From: Diorhabda sublineata
Lineage: Eukaryota; Arthropoda; Insecta; Coleoptera; Chrysomelidae
Assembly: GCF_026230105.1 (NCBI RefSeq)
Contig: NC_079477.1
Coordinates: 12,343,001-12,407,000, forward strand
Direction of reading: 5' to 3'
DNA: 64,000 nt
Position numbers and translations under genes: made by a program
In this document: in pieces, positions 23,801 to 36,539 of the stretch
How positions within the stretch are numbered: the stretch's first letter is position 1
How the letters are laid out: each line of letters opens with the position of its first letter
The notes under the pieces: model-generated
What the model was told of the DNA's origin: nothing
The model's input: only the letters and a program-made list of their open reading frames with translations
The model's database searches: none

Positions 23801-26319
23801 AATGAAGTTTTTGTGCCCTTCACATGTATCATCTTTAAAATAAGATCTATGATCATGACAATACAGTATTCCATCTTTCTCCTTTTAGAATATAAACTGG
23901 AGAGTTCCTATTGTCCTTTCAACAGTCGTTGATGTATTTGTTTTGTTGCTATACAAAGACTCGATCGTTGAATTTGAATTTTCACACGTGGTCATGAAGA
24001 CGTAGACCACTAATGAGAAAACTAAAACAACACGGTAGTGGCGCCATCTCTTTTTGAGTGACAGATCACTTGATTATATATCAATCAAGTTAATCTTAAT
24101 TTTTTGTAGTTGTAAGAATCTTTAAATTTAAAGAGTGCGGAGATTTTTCGCAAATAGGTATATAAACTAAGCTTTCACCTCGAAATATTATATCTTTTAA
24201 ATATGAGCACTTCTAAGCATGAGAAATGTTAGTTTGAACAATTACGTTAATAAACCTACAGCCTGATTATACTAAGTGGTAAACTAGTCCAGCTATACTG
24301 GCATTCTAATAGTTTTTGATAAATGTGAAGTTCGTGGTGAGCAATCCGTAGTTTGCAAATATCCTGATTCCTAAGGCTTCATCGCTATTTACATTCAGTA
24401 TAAATATTGTACGGAATAAAATTTGCTTCATCTAATAATCTTGGAATTTGAAATAAATATAAGCTTTCTTTTATAAATCTTCATCTTCGTACATCTAGTT
24501 ACCACATTACTATGGATGCCTGCACTGACCGTGTTATGACATTAATGTTTCTGCAAAGCGGGTTCTGGAATACTACAGGGTACTTAATGCTTAAATCGAA
24601 ATCTGAATCCTTGGACGCAGGGAATTTATTGGTTATTAAATTGCTAATAATCTAATCAAGTTTGGAACTACTCAATTACTGACAAGGCCAAGTACCTGCA
24701 GTGGAAACCCCTTAGTCGCAGATTAAGGAAAACCTAAAGCTGAGGGAATGGAAAAAACAATGAGGCGTGAAAAAAGTCCTATAATAACAGACAAACACAC
24801 GCTGAACAATCCTGCAAATCCCGTGATGCCTGCTGGTTTCTCCAATTCTGATCGACCAAGGCGATTGTTAAGGGATTAAATAGGTAATTAGGACTGACAA
24901 GACTTCCCTATTCTTGGTAGTAATACTTCCTTATATTACGTACTATTTTTTCTGTGTAAAGGCTCTTATAAAAATAATTAATTAAAACAATGTCTTCTAA
25001 TTTTCTGTTTTCAGTAGACTTAACATCAGCCTTATCTAATCATTCGTATTCTATGTTAATTATATCTGCATGACACTACTTTTTAAAAAGAATATTATCA
25101 AGTTTGATCACGCTATAGGCTAGAATACACGCACTGTATTTGTACGCATATATACGTGGATAAATTATTTTACGTTATTAGTACAGAAGAATGTTGGGAC
25201 AAAAAAGATAGAAACTAAAGAAATTAATCAATACCTATTAAGATTTTTTATTTCAGAAGTATATTGCTAGTCATATATGGGTATAGAAATTCTCTTAAAG
25301 CTAAATATTGGTATGAGTATTTACACACTATTATAGATAAATGGGTGAAAGCGTATCCAGAGATACAATTTTCCGTGGTTTTCAGCATATTTGCAAGCAA
25401 TTAATTTGAAGATCATATGATTTTTCATAATAAAGATATTAAGAATTATTGTTTCTGATAAATAATGATTCTAAAAGAAGAAAAAATTGAAATATAAATA
25501 GCACATTATGTTTGCGGTAGAGTGTATTTCTAGATTTTCAAAAGCACGCACAGCCAATTGTGGTCTTGTTTAATTCAAAACTATAAAATAACGGAAATTA
25601 ATAGCTTTGGGAATGATGAAAGCAGTATGAATTTTGATTCGTCATCCTCTTGTTTCTTATGATAGAAAAGTCCTCTCAATAGCAAATTAATCCTCGTTGG
25701 TATAATAGGAGTCCCCTGTTGGTTATTAAACCCTGGAACATAGCTGAAAAATAGTTCCTGTATTCAACTTTCTTGGAGAAAATCTCTTTTTCGGTTTAAG
25801 TTATATGAATAAGTTATACCAGTAAGTGAACACCAAGAACAATAGTTGTATTTCTCAATTTGAATTATTCTACTGCCGTTTCGATCATCAACATATCATC
25901 TTCTGTGCCTTTCTTCCAACATTGTGGGTGTTTGGGAAAAAATCTTTTGATTGATAGGAACTATTCTACAACTTTTATATGCTCTGCAATTTTTGTATTT
26001 CTAATATAAAGGTAAAACTTATCGTTTTGCTGAAATACACGAAAATCCATTTTTGAGAACAGCTTGGCAATTTAACCAAATTAACCTAGTACGATGTGCT
26101 TTAGACAAATATTATAAGCAGCTTAGATGCTTTAAATTATCAGCTTGGTTTCAGAATTTCGTAACATATTGATGTTTGCTATTAGAACTTTCTAAACATA
26201 TCGTATTTAGAATACAAGCTGAAACTATTTTCATACAGTAAGTTCAATATGCCTCATATACTTTCGCATTAATATTTGACATATCCTTTCCTCTTCAGTC
26301 TAACTGGATAATAAATCTT
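20855..26319. other. Long non-coding stretch
   Basis: About 5.5 kb without a recognisable gene or repeat boundary. Frames are short (for example 23089-23292 minus) and motif-free. A locally GC-richer patch near 24500-24900 has no frame that I can assign. Confidence 0.45.
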
Positions 26320-26760
26320 TAAGCCTCTTTTAAATTTAATTTTATTATTTTACAAATTTGTGAGCCTTGCATCAATATCATAGGTGTACAGTTTGGATAA
26401 TCATTGAGATTATCCTTTGTTCAAAAAATATGTTTTCTGCTTTCACTATGTATTGAATTATTTATAGGGTTGTGTGTGTATATATTAGAAGCAGAAGCGT
26501 AGTGATTCTGACTTATAAAAATTGAATATCAAATATAAATGTAAGATATAATTTAATAAAAAAATAACATCTATATATCGTAGAACTATTATATATTTCT
26601 CTTAACTTGCTCTCTAAATTGATTCTTGTAATTTTATAAATTTGTAAGCTTTGCATCAACATCGACGATGTATAGTTTGAATAATCATTGAGATTATTCT
26701 TTGTTAAGAAAATGTGCTTCCTGCTTTCTCTATCTAATGAATCATTTATTGGGTTGAATT
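26320..26760 (+). repeat. Direct repeat of about 150 bp, offset 284 bp
   Basis: Bases from about 26323 to 26475 recur diverged at about 26603 to 26758. Matching stretches include GATAATCATTGAGATTAT / GAATAATCATTGAGATTAT and AAATTTGTGAGCCTTGCATC / AAATTTGTAAGCTTTGCATC. The spacer of about 130 bp differs. It may be a short tandem duplication or two tails of one repeat family. Confidence 0.75.
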
Positions 26761-28663
26761 TATCATAGAGTTTTCCTATTTTTCCAGTATATTGATCTTC
26801 AAGAAAATTTTTTCCGCTTTGTATCTGCGCTTAACACTAACTTTTAAAGAGATATCTGTTTACTGTCTCTCCAACTTATACAGCTCCTCTAATATCCATA
26901 ATCATCTATCTAATCAACTATTGAAGAATCATTAATAACTGATTTAAGTGGTTCCATTGTTTCTTAAGTGATTTCTATAAAAATATCTGATATATAAATA
27001 TGAATATGAGATTAATTGAATCACTTCAAACTTTGAGTAAATGCAGCGGGATACTTTTGTTCAAAACTGAAACAAGGGACCCGACTATAAATTCTTGATA
27101 CGAAATAGGTATAATACAGATTATATCTTGAAAATATTAATTCGGGCATATAAAAGCTGCGTTCAGGTTTCATGTCCAAAATTACTGTCAATTAAATAGG
27201 TGATGGCTTGTTAAAGAGGAAAGTACCATTTTTACATGTAAGTGGTTTGACTGACGCAAATATTGAATAGAACTCAGCAAGTAATTTGTATTTATGAACG
27301 TTTTGTAGTCAGCATTCAAGGTAATTGATTTTGTTATACATTGTGACTGTGTGGGTAGGAATTTTTTTTAATAAGGAACGGTAACGCAAAAAATTTAGAT
27401 TCAAAGTGTTATTCAGGTTTGCTTGTATTACGAACAATCTTAGCTATTGTGACAGGGATACTGCTTCTGCCGGCCTTGAGTTAATACGGTGGAAACTAGA
27501 GAAAATGATGCGTGGCACTATCTATTGGATAACCATTAAAGTACGTTCAAGAAATTTCTGGAAGAAGTTGACTGTAACTAGACTCTCTTACTTAATTAAC
27601 TTCAACAATTTTTACGAACTACCTTTATTTCTTATGAAAAATTTAGGTCGTTGATACATTCCAAAAACAAAAATATATATTTATAGTAATAAGTACTTAC
27701 ACTTCCCCTCGTGCTCTCACATCGAGTTACGAACTATTTCCAGAAGAATACTATGTGCACCTAATCATAGTTGGAAAAATTGTTTGGGATTCACTCATAC
27801 ATTTAAAGAAAATGCGAATATCAGGTAAAAGGTAAAAAAAAGTAGTCGATTAGCTTGTTAAGGTAAAATCTGTCTTTGTTGATATTGTAATAACTTTGAG
27901 GACTGTTAATTAAAGAAGGCCCGTCAAAGAAAGTCATTTTTATCTTCCATTGAGTGCCTAAAAAAATCGACGCAAGATAACAAATGCAAATTTCGCAAGG
28001 AACTCGTGCGCAACGAGAGACCAGAAACACCAGACATTACTTTCGATTCACAAATTTATAACCGTTAAAAGTCTTTTTGTGTGTCCACATTTGCCTTATT
28101 CACTAGATTTAGCACTATATAAATCTCCCGTAAATAGAATAATGTGCTAAAATTGATAACATTCCTAAAATTCTGTATACTGAAGAAAGAGCGGAAGATG
28201 AGATGAATGCCTTCTGGTAAATAATTCATACATTCATACATTTTTATCCAACTCACCACTGTTTTTTATTCATTGCTTCAGCATGATTCCTCCTATCTAG
28301 ATTCCTTAAATCTATGGTCTATTTCAGAAATGTATAGAGCAATCAAATGGGGAATTCCGTCCAGTTCGGCTCAATTTCGGTGTCGGCCATAGGTTTAAGT
28401 CTTTAAATATTGTGTAGGGATTACTTAGGTAGTAGATTATACAGTTACATTTTGCGTTTAACAGGTACCGCTTAACTTTCTATTAGTGCCTCTGCCTAAT
28501 TCCAACTCTATTTCAGATTCAGCTTAACCATGCATTAACCAATGGTGCCTTACCCAAAATTTTTAGACCTTTATAAGTATATTTGTATTTGTTTAGTTTA
28601 ACGCATCAGTATTTGCTGTTAAGTCGTAAATAGTGTTCACAGTATTATAAGATTTGTAATAAA
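26761..28663. other. Spacer and 5' flank of the IS630-like relic
   Basis: A plus frame at 27406-27654 and minus frames near 27821-28259 lack motifs. The last few hundred bases before 28664 may be the 5' end of the transposon, but no inverted repeat was confirmed. Confidence 0.4.
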
Positions 28664-29878
28664 ATGGCGACATTTACACCAACGAAAAGATGTTCCAATA
28701 ATTCTCCACTATCAGTGAATGAAAAACTTATTATTTTAAATGTACACGATTGCATAGAATACGATTACCCGAAATTTACTGAATTGGAAAGTTCGCCGTT
28801 TTTAAATTATTGCGGGGGAGAAAGATAGCTGGTCAAGTGGAACCTCCCAAGAAAAGTCCAGGCAGACCAGTAAAAGTGATTTAGACACCAAAAGTGTAAT
28901 TCGAAAAAAACTTCACTCTTTTTATTTCAAAAAAGAAAAAACCACCCTAGATAAGATTTTAATGGAGCTTGGTCAGGATGACAGTATTCCGTTGATAACT
29001 AAAAAACTTTTATGGACCACTTTGATAAATATGGATTTTGCCTGGAAAAACCATACCCGTAAAGCACTTTTACTGGAAAGCGATGAAATTGTTTGCTTGC
29101 GACGAAGTATAAAGCAGTACAGAACAGAACAGAAGAAAATCTTTTATCTTGATGAAAGTGGATAAATGGAGGTTATACAGTACCAAAAATGTAAAATGTG
29201 GCAAGACAAAAATATAACCAGTGCTCGCCAAGCCTTCATGGAAGGACTGTCAACGGGTATTAAGGTGCCTTCAAGTAAATGGAAAAGACTAATAATCGTC
29301 CATATTGGAAGCGAAGAAGATTTGCTAACCTTTCAGTCGTGCCATACCTACGCAAGATTGTCACAAGGATGTGGATTCGGATGTTTTTGAAGACTATTTT
29401 GGTGAAATGATAAAATATCTTCCAGCTGATTCAGTAGTAGTTATAGATAACGCAAGTTATCATTCTCGACGCATAGAGAAGACTCCAACTTAGTCTTCTC
29501 TTCTTCTCTAGGAGAAAACAAGAAATTATTGACTGGTTAACCACCAAAAGTATTGAATTTGAAGATAATTTGATTAAAAAGAACTATTAGCTATATCAAA
29601 TTTACACAAACATCGTGGAAGATTTAGCAGAAAAACATGGTGTAACTGTGCTGCGCACACCGCCATATCTTTGTGAACTAAATCCTATAGAACATATATG
29701 AGCGCAATTAAAAGGATTCGTAGCAAGACACAATACGAAATTCAAAATGAAAGACGTTAAGCTACTGTTTGATCAAGCCATTAAGAAGGTGATACCAGAG
29801 AACTGGCGAAAAGCAGTCCAGCATGTCATTAGAGAAGAGGAGAAAATGTGGGATCTTGACTATGTACATAATGCCTAA
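28664..29878 (+). pseudogene. IS630/Tc1-type transposase (DDE_3 class), full-length but frameshifted
   Basis: The start MATFTPTKRCSNNSPLSVNE opens a helix-turn-helix region. The catalytic region reads IFYLDESG (first D, 29151-29153), YTVPKMWQDKN, LIIVHIGSEEDLL, VVVIDNASYHSRRIEK (second D, 29446-29448) and, after a gap, LRTPPYLCELNPIEHI (E at 29690-29692). The protein ends with VIREEEKMWDLDYVHNA and TAA. All three catalytic acids remain, but at least five stops or shifts break the frame. The length from start to stop (about 405 codons) is about right for this insect IS630-like group, so there is no large deletion. Terminal repeats were not found by eye. Confidence 0.82.
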
Positions 29879-30552
29879 TTATTCTGCTAAAATAAAATTC
29901 TTTCCTTTTTACGAGTATCCTACCGGCACGCCTTTGGCACAATATTTTCAGTGTTTGTGAATTGATAACAATAGGCTAAACCCATATTTTGACCTCAACT
30001 TCATAAAAAAAAATTTTAAAATGAAATCAATGCCAAACTATGAAAGTGGCTTAAATATTCATTAGATCACTATGTGGTCCCTTTGGATACCTAGATTTTA
30101 TTACTCTACACCTACACTATAAATTTATTTTCGTCACAAGATGAGTATGAATAAACTACAGATTTCTTGCAACAAATGATCATAAGAAAAGGTACACTTC
30201 TGTTTACTGAAAAAGCATATACTTACATTTTGTTGCGTGCATCAGAGTTCCTATCTAATGTCAGTAACAGATATTTCAGTAATTGATTTGAGTTCTGTTG
30301 AAGTAAACGTGTACTTAATGCTTTCTCATTAAACTTAAATTCAGCAAGCTATTGTTGCCAAATTGGAAGATGGCTGGACTAAAATGGTTAGTAATCATGG
30401 TATAACGAAAATTTTTTTGTTAATACTTACTCGATAACTTAGTTAACATGACAACAAATTAAAAGTAAATTTACAAAGCTAAAAAGTTACCAATACTTGC
30501 TACTTCAATGAATAGAAGTGTAGTTCTTTTTTATAAAATCAAATGTTGTGAA

Positions 30553-30638
<86 letters not shown>

Positions 30639-31859
30639 CAACTTGTACCAAAAAATTTATTTAGAACACATTTTAACGAATCTGTCATAACAATAAATTG
30701 TATTACTTCCAAATAAAGGATTTTTATGATTATTATTATATTTATATATTTTTTTATTGTTGTTTTCATACGATACCTACTATAAAGATTATGATCTGAC
30801 AGGTCTATTACATTAAGTAAATTTGGCAAGTGGCTATGTTTTGTAAATTATAGGTATAAGATCAAATTCGTGTACCAGAATCTGATACCTGAGAATCGAA
30901 AGGTATATCAGTGTCTGTGGTGTCTATTAACTGACAGCTCAGTCAGACGTATTAAATTGAATCAATGATCATCTGATGTGTCTCTACAGTCAAGAGATAA
31001 CCGGTACCTAAAAGACTAGTTTTTTTTGTTATTGTGTGGAGCCTACAGATACAACTTTAATTAATAATATTTTCGTGAAGTTGACAATTTAAACAAAGAA
31101 CAATGCTTATGTTACCTAATAGCTGACTCAATTATTGTTTTTGTTGTTATCGTATACAGATTGTTTATAAAGTAACACGCCAAATTTATCGAATAATTCA
31201 GTACTCTTGAATAACTTGATTAGAACTTTATAGTCTATTCTTATCAAAAGTAATGAGCTAGCATTTTTTTAGAATAGTACAACATGTTTATATTTTCATT
31301 TGAAAATAATCTATTGTTTGTTGAGTAATAAAATGTAATCAAGGCAGCATATCTTGAATGGTACTCTTTATGAGATATGAGGAGTAGATCGATAGTACTA
31401 AATCATTTGCATGAATGTTTTACGTACAAATATGTAGTAACGAAACTAGCGCTGCTAAAGAAAAAGTACGCATGCGATTGCAGCTAATTAGCCCGAAGCG
31501 ATGTCTATCTGTCTGTAGATAAACCAGTATAGCAATGACCATCATTTGTATAGTTGATTGTCAATCTATAAAATAACAGTTAATATTCTTAATATATTTA
31601 TTCTCACAGTGTCAAATGGAAGAGTCTAATTAACAAAATTATTGTCTCATTTTAACATAATAAGATTTGGTTCAAGATCTAGGAGTGAAACAAATAACGA
31701 TTCCTGAAGAAATAATCTGATTCCACGAGTGGAAAAATTTTTCAGGAGCAAGTTAAATGATTCTACATATTTTCAAGAACTCTTCACAAATTTTGGAAGA
31801 TAAACGCATAAACAATAGTTACTACTATAAGGGTTGCTACTTGAGTTTTAAGATAGACA
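29879..31859. other. Spacer containing an AT microsatellite
   Basis: No gene was recognised. The dinucleotide tract is listed separately. The frame across it on the minus strand is an artefact of the repeat. Confidence 0.5.
30555..30634. repeat. (AT)n microsatellite, about 40 units
   Basis: Uninterrupted alternating A and T for about 80 bases. It is able to extrude as a cruciform and is likely to vary in length between individuals. Confidence 0.97.
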
Positions 31860-32450
31860 ATTAAAAACGAATATCTATAATTGAATATAGCTTCATTGTT
31901 TCCAAAAATATTCTTTATTGGCACTTTTGCAGGATGTTGAGAACTCACGTTGTTGTGGTGGAAAATTATTTGTCTACTGCAATTGGTTCCTCTGATTTTT
32001 TCGAACACTTATTTCAAACAAATACCAGTGTACCATTCAGAAGTGAAAAAAAACCATTTGCTTCGACATTATTCGTGCGAGAATAACTTTTATTAGATTT
32101 AGCTCGTCTTGAAAGACCCAAACAGTCAATAGTTGTTTAGTATCGGGTTCATTTGCATGGATTCATGATTCTATGCCTGCCACGATCTTTTTGACGTTTG
32201 AAGCACCGCGATTGAATTTTTTCAGCATTTCCTTGTACCAATAGAGAATAGCTTTTTCTGAGCCATTATCAAATTATGCAGTATCCAACGCAAACAATGC
32301 TTTGTGAAAGCCAAATATTAATGCAATATTGAATATATGCGTGTGGAACTCAATTTTACGGTATGACACATGACTATTTTGCGATATCAGTTCTCGCCCA
32401 ACATCGATGTTTTGTAGCATGACAGCCGAATTTCGACGACCTTGTGTGGC
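31860..32450 (-). pseudogene. Mariner transposase, frameshifted
   Basis: Read leftwards from about 32440: NIDVGRELISQNSHVSYRKI (linker and second helix-turn-helix), WYKEMLKKFNRGASNVKKIV, then HANEPDTKQLLTVWVFQDEL, and finally FEKIRGTNCSRQIIFHHNNV. In the last piece the mariner motif HHDNAS appears as HHNNVS, so the second catalytic aspartate is asparagine. The W of the first catalytic box is a stop. The family is the same as the fragment at 10070-10400 on the same strand. The C-terminal third and the ends of the element were not identified. Confidence 0.85.
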
Positions 32451-32528
32451 CACAATTAAATTCAAAAAACAAGTGAAACACGATTGTTCAAGATGGAGAG
32501 AGAGATTTAACTCCATTTTTGCCAAAAA

Positions 32529-32735
32529 TTAATGTTTCAAGTATCTGTAAACAACTCAAATAGTAATCGTATTCGTTATTGATTGTCATAATCAATAACC
32601 TTAATATTCCTATCAAGCGTCAATTTGAATATTGATTTTGTAAATCGATGAATTTAATGTTTGGATATTTTGCTCAAAATGAATGTTTCAAGTATCTATA
32701 AACAACTTAAACTTAATATTTCTATCAATCTTTGA
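32529..32735 (+). repeat. Local duplication, two diverged copies
   Basis: ATGTTTCAAGTATCTGTAAA at 32532 recurs at 32683 with one change, followed in both copies by AATATTYCTATCAA. The second copy has lost the middle part. It abuts the 179-bp tandem array. Confidence 0.75.
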
Positions 32736-33365
32736 ATCTATAGGTTTGATAGTTTAAAACATAAAAGGGAAATTATAGGATCATGACAAATCAATTAGTT
32801 CAAAATAACACCAAACTTTATCAGCCTGTATCTCGAAAACAAACAATAAAAATTACGTAAAAATTTCATAGTTTATTGAAAATTTACTCTTAAATTTACT
32901 GAGAATATGTAAGAATCTATAGGTTAGATGGTTTGAAGGATATAAGGGAAGTTAGAGGTTCATGTCAAACCGGTTAGTTTAAAATAACACCTAAGTTTAT
33001 CAGCCTGTATCTCGGAAACTAACAAAGGAAACCACGTGAAAATTTGATATTGTATGGAGAAGTACTCCTTAGTTAATTGAGTACATTTAAAAATTCATAG
33101 GTTTGATGGTTTAAAAGATATAAGGAAAATTATAGAATCATGACAAATCAATTAGTTCAAAATAACACCAAACTTTATCAGCCTGTATCTCGGAAGCTAA
33201 TAATGAAAATTACGTAAAAATTTTATAGTTTATTGAGAAAATATTGGAAAATTTACTGAGAATATGTAAGGATCTAGGTTTGACGGTGGGATTAAAATAT
33301 ATAAGGGAAATTATAGAATCATGTCAAATTGATTAGTTCAAAATAACACCAAACTTTATCATGCA
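32736..33365 (+). repeat. Tandem repeat, unit about 179 bp, roughly 3.5 copies
   Basis: The landmark TCAGCCTGTATCTCG occurs at 32821, 33000 and 33178 (spacing 179 and 178). A second landmark near the unit start, TCTATAGGTTTGATAGTTTA and variants, occurs at about 32738, 32914, 33092 and 33271. The last unit breaks off after CAAACTTTATCA. Units differ by substitutions and small indels, so the array is old. The unit length is within the range of insect satellite monomers. Confidence 0.92.
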
Positions 33366-34665
33366 CGTTGAGACCATTAAAAACTTGAATCGACCTTTAA
33401 ATCATAAAGGATCATAGCTGACACAATAATATGTTCTCTTGAAAACATTTCAATGGAAAAATCGTATATACAACTTTTTTCTGTGTTAGGAACGGCTCAA
33501 CGGTCGTCACACTTTAATACTTAAGTATGATGTTGTCAGCTTTTTTCTATTTTCGTGGCATTTCAAAATGTACAGGCGGGAGCTTTATTCTACTGAAGCG
33601 GTCGATACCAAGAATCAAAAATTTCCTATAAAAGATCTTTAAATTCCTCACTAGATTTTGAAAACATGTACTGATACTGAATTCTGAAACAATTTCTAAG
33701 TTTGGTTGAATTTATTTTCGATGTATCTCAAATTTGTCATTATTCCATTGCCACAAGTATTATTTTCTAAAAATAACTCAATTAATCTGTCTTCACAATA
33801 TATTCTTCAGGAACAATTAATTATATGCTTACCAATTAGCAAACAATTATAACAAATACCTGGCCGCTTTAATTAATCTATACTTTCACGGTTAGGGTAC
33901 CTAACCAATTTATTATGAATTCTCCAATGTTAAACTGATTGTACCGTATGACAAACTAACTACCTAATTTTAAAAGTAAGATATTTATCTACCCACAAAA
34001 ACCCTATTGGGGTGGTTAGTAAAAGACGCAAGTCATTCGACTTAAATATGTACTGATAAAAAAGACGCTGAGAGGTCGACGTACACCAATGATCAAGGGT
34101 TGAATATCACTACGTCTAAAATAAACAGTAGAGATACGAAATCCATTAAATCTTTATTTATTTAAGGTTATTCTATCCAAGATTGTTCAATATTAGTGGT
34201 TAACTGAGTTCTGCAATTCGTGTGAAAGTGCCTGATTATTGTATAGGATTTCTTCTAATGGACCCGTTAAATTACATTGAAGATTGAATAAATAATCACA
34301 TGAACATTATTTTCTATATAACATATAATACAATAGACAATGACATGAAAAATAACATATTTATATATAAAAATACCAAAATATATATGAGTCATTCACC
34401 AAAGCACGAAATAATAGGGAGTATTTTCAGATAAAAACTCCCGAAACTAAACATTATAGTTGAAATATAAAAAGAACAGAAATATATAACGTTGACACAG
34501 TTTAGTTAGTATAAAAATAATGGAAGGATACAATTATATTGTCTGAATCTTATTTGTAGTATGTATTTTTTATCATCAAAAGGTTTTCAACACATACACA
34601 TGGAATTTTTAAACAACGAAAAACTAAATATAATTTTTACATAAAATTATAGTTTGCGCACTTTA
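33366..34665. other. Spacer, nothing recognised
   Basis: No frame or repeat could be assigned. Confidence 0.4.
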
Positions 34666-35187
34666 TTAATTTCTACGTCGATTTTGGCAACATTCACTAG
34701 AGCAGCCGCATAACGCCATACACTCCAGGTTTAGTTTTTGACACGAGCAAGCTTTCGTTGCACACTTTTTTTTACAATTGCACGGTTTTGGTAAGTCTTC
34801 AGTTAATGGTGGTTTTGTTGCAATTAATGGTTTTATTTGGTTATCACACAGAACATAACTAAAACAAGCGTAATCTAAGGGTTCACATTAAAACTGATCA
34901 GAATTTCTCCAAATATAAGCCTGAAACGAGGACCGTAAAGTATGCAATTTTAAAGCATCTGCTGTGCATGGAATTTTCGACAAATTGATCCCTTTTTCTA
35001 ATGTTCGTTGGAATATTACTCCACGTGCTTCGTCAACAGTCTTCCCTTCTTTTCACAATACATTTAAATAAAATTTTTCAATATAAATAATTTGTTCAGG
35101 TAATATTTTTGAGCCAATACCTAAACAGATCAAAGCATTAACATGATCCTTATATTTTAAAATTAGATCTATCGCTTTTTTGTACCT
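34666..35187 (-). pseudogene. C-terminal fragment of a transposon-like protein with a cysteine-rich tail
   Basis: The minus strand ends LPKPCNCKKKCATKACSCQK followed by a second cysteine cluster and the stop TAA at 34666-34668. Upstream it reads AIDLILKYKDHVNALICLGI, KEGKTVDEARGVIFQRTLEK and KIPCTADALKLHTLRSSFQA. The C-x-C-x3-C pattern resembles CXC cysteine-rich tails. The KxP-C-T-x-x-A-L-x-L-H block with a nearby Cys tail recalls uncharacterised multi-copy animal proteins that I believe are mobile-element encoded. At least two in-frame stops and a shift mean it is broken. I do not assign a superfamily. Confidence 0.55.
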
Positions 35188-35297
35188 ACTTTACTTGTGC
35201 TGTCAAAACTTGTGAGAGTGATTTAGGTTATTTTGCTTAATATAGTTGATATTTTGTATAAAGGATTCAAAATTATAGCTTTTCGATTTTTTACATA

Positions 35298-36046
35298 TAC
35301 GAGGATGTATTGATACCTAGTTAGCCTAGAGCAGATCCATTAATAAACAAAATATTGCGTCAACATAGCAACGAACAATATTTTATATATATAAGTGTCA
35401 GTACAAAGTTTGACGTCAAAAAAGTAAACCAGAGTTACGCAATAAATTAAAAGAAAAAAGATGTCCATCGAAAAATTGGAGTATCGAGCCATCATAAAGT
35501 ACCTGTATTTAAAAGGGTTAAGGGGTAAGCAGATTTACGAAGATATGCTTAATACCCTTGACGATGAATGTACTTCGTATGCGACCGTGAAAAATTGGAC
35601 TGCAAGTTTCAAAAGAGCTAAATTTTCCATTGAAGATGATGACCGATCGGAAAGGCCAGTTTCTGTGTCAGTCCCCGAAAATATCGATGCAGTTCATGAC
35701 ATGATTTTATCAGACCGTCGAATTGGGCTAAAATGGTTATATGAAGCAATGAATATTTCATACGAACGCGTTCATTATATAGTTCACGTCAATTTGGACA
35801 TGAGAAAAATTGCTGCAAAATGGATCCCCAAATGTTAAACCGAATTGTTACTATGGATGAGACTTGGGTACATTTGTACGATCCAGTCTGGTTTGCAGAG
35901 CAAGAAGAAACATGTTTTTTGAAAGGTGTAGAGACGTTGCAGGTTCGTTGTAAGAGTAATAAAATACTAGTAATTAAAATATTTTGACATTGAAATTTTG
36001 TTTTGTTCTATAGTAGGCTAAGAATTTTTCAATATATGTATCCAAG
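35298..36046 (+). mobile_element. Mariner, family M (copy 1, middle and C-terminal part deleted)
   Basis: The left end TACGAGGATGTATTGATACC and a degraded right end near 36038-36046 bound an element of about 750 bp. The 5' 500 bp match the copy at 56843-57839 closely, including the untranslated leader before the ATG. The sequence jumps from the ...GATCCAG of the first catalytic box directly to TCTGGTTTGCAGAGCAAG near the 3' end. Confidence 0.85.
35461..35838 (+). pseudogene. Mariner transposase N-terminal half
   Basis: A 125-codon frame starts MSIEKLEYRAIIKYLYLKGL and contains both helix-turn-helix modules (YATVKNWTASFKRAKFSIED; then LSDRRIGLKWLYEAMNISYE). The linker DDRSERPVSVSVPENIDAVH between them has the GRPxxVxTPENI-like mariner form. 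It ends at KWIPKC. The following VTMDETWV catalytic box is present in another frame at about 35850-35870. The remaining catalytic domain is deleted. It has no transposase activity but might still bind the element ends if translated. Confidence 0.88.
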
Positions 36047-36539
36047 AAAATTAATATTTTCGGCGATTATAATTTTTAAAAATTCAAAACAATTAATGGG
36101 TTGGAGATACGATAGTGATTGTGAGGACTTCTTTTTATTTGAAATAATGTAAGGAATATAAACAAAATTAATTTATTGCAAAAAATGCATTTGGTTTACT
36201 TAGTTTTTCGTTGTTTAAACAATATCGGCAAAAGATATCAAGTGTCATCTTTAACTTTTATAATCAGGAACACCTCCCGGACTTTAAAAAAAAAACTACG
36301 AATTAAAACAATTTTGCGAACGAATGCGCCACTATGTTCAGTACTATATGATATTCAGTACAGGTATAGTAGCTGCAATAAAGGTCATGCACGTAAAATT
36401 GATAACAAATAGTTTGGAGAACTGTTACATTACATCACCGTCGACGATTAATGCTTCCTTTCGCTTCGAACTACCATCATCAGCATTTGATCTGGTGCAC
36501 AAAATGACAGTGATTAATCGTGAATCTGTTTGAGTTACC

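Noticed and set aside
30539..30829. 96-codon minus-strand frame with a long Ile-Tyr repeat
   Set aside because: It is the translation of the (AT)n microsatellite.
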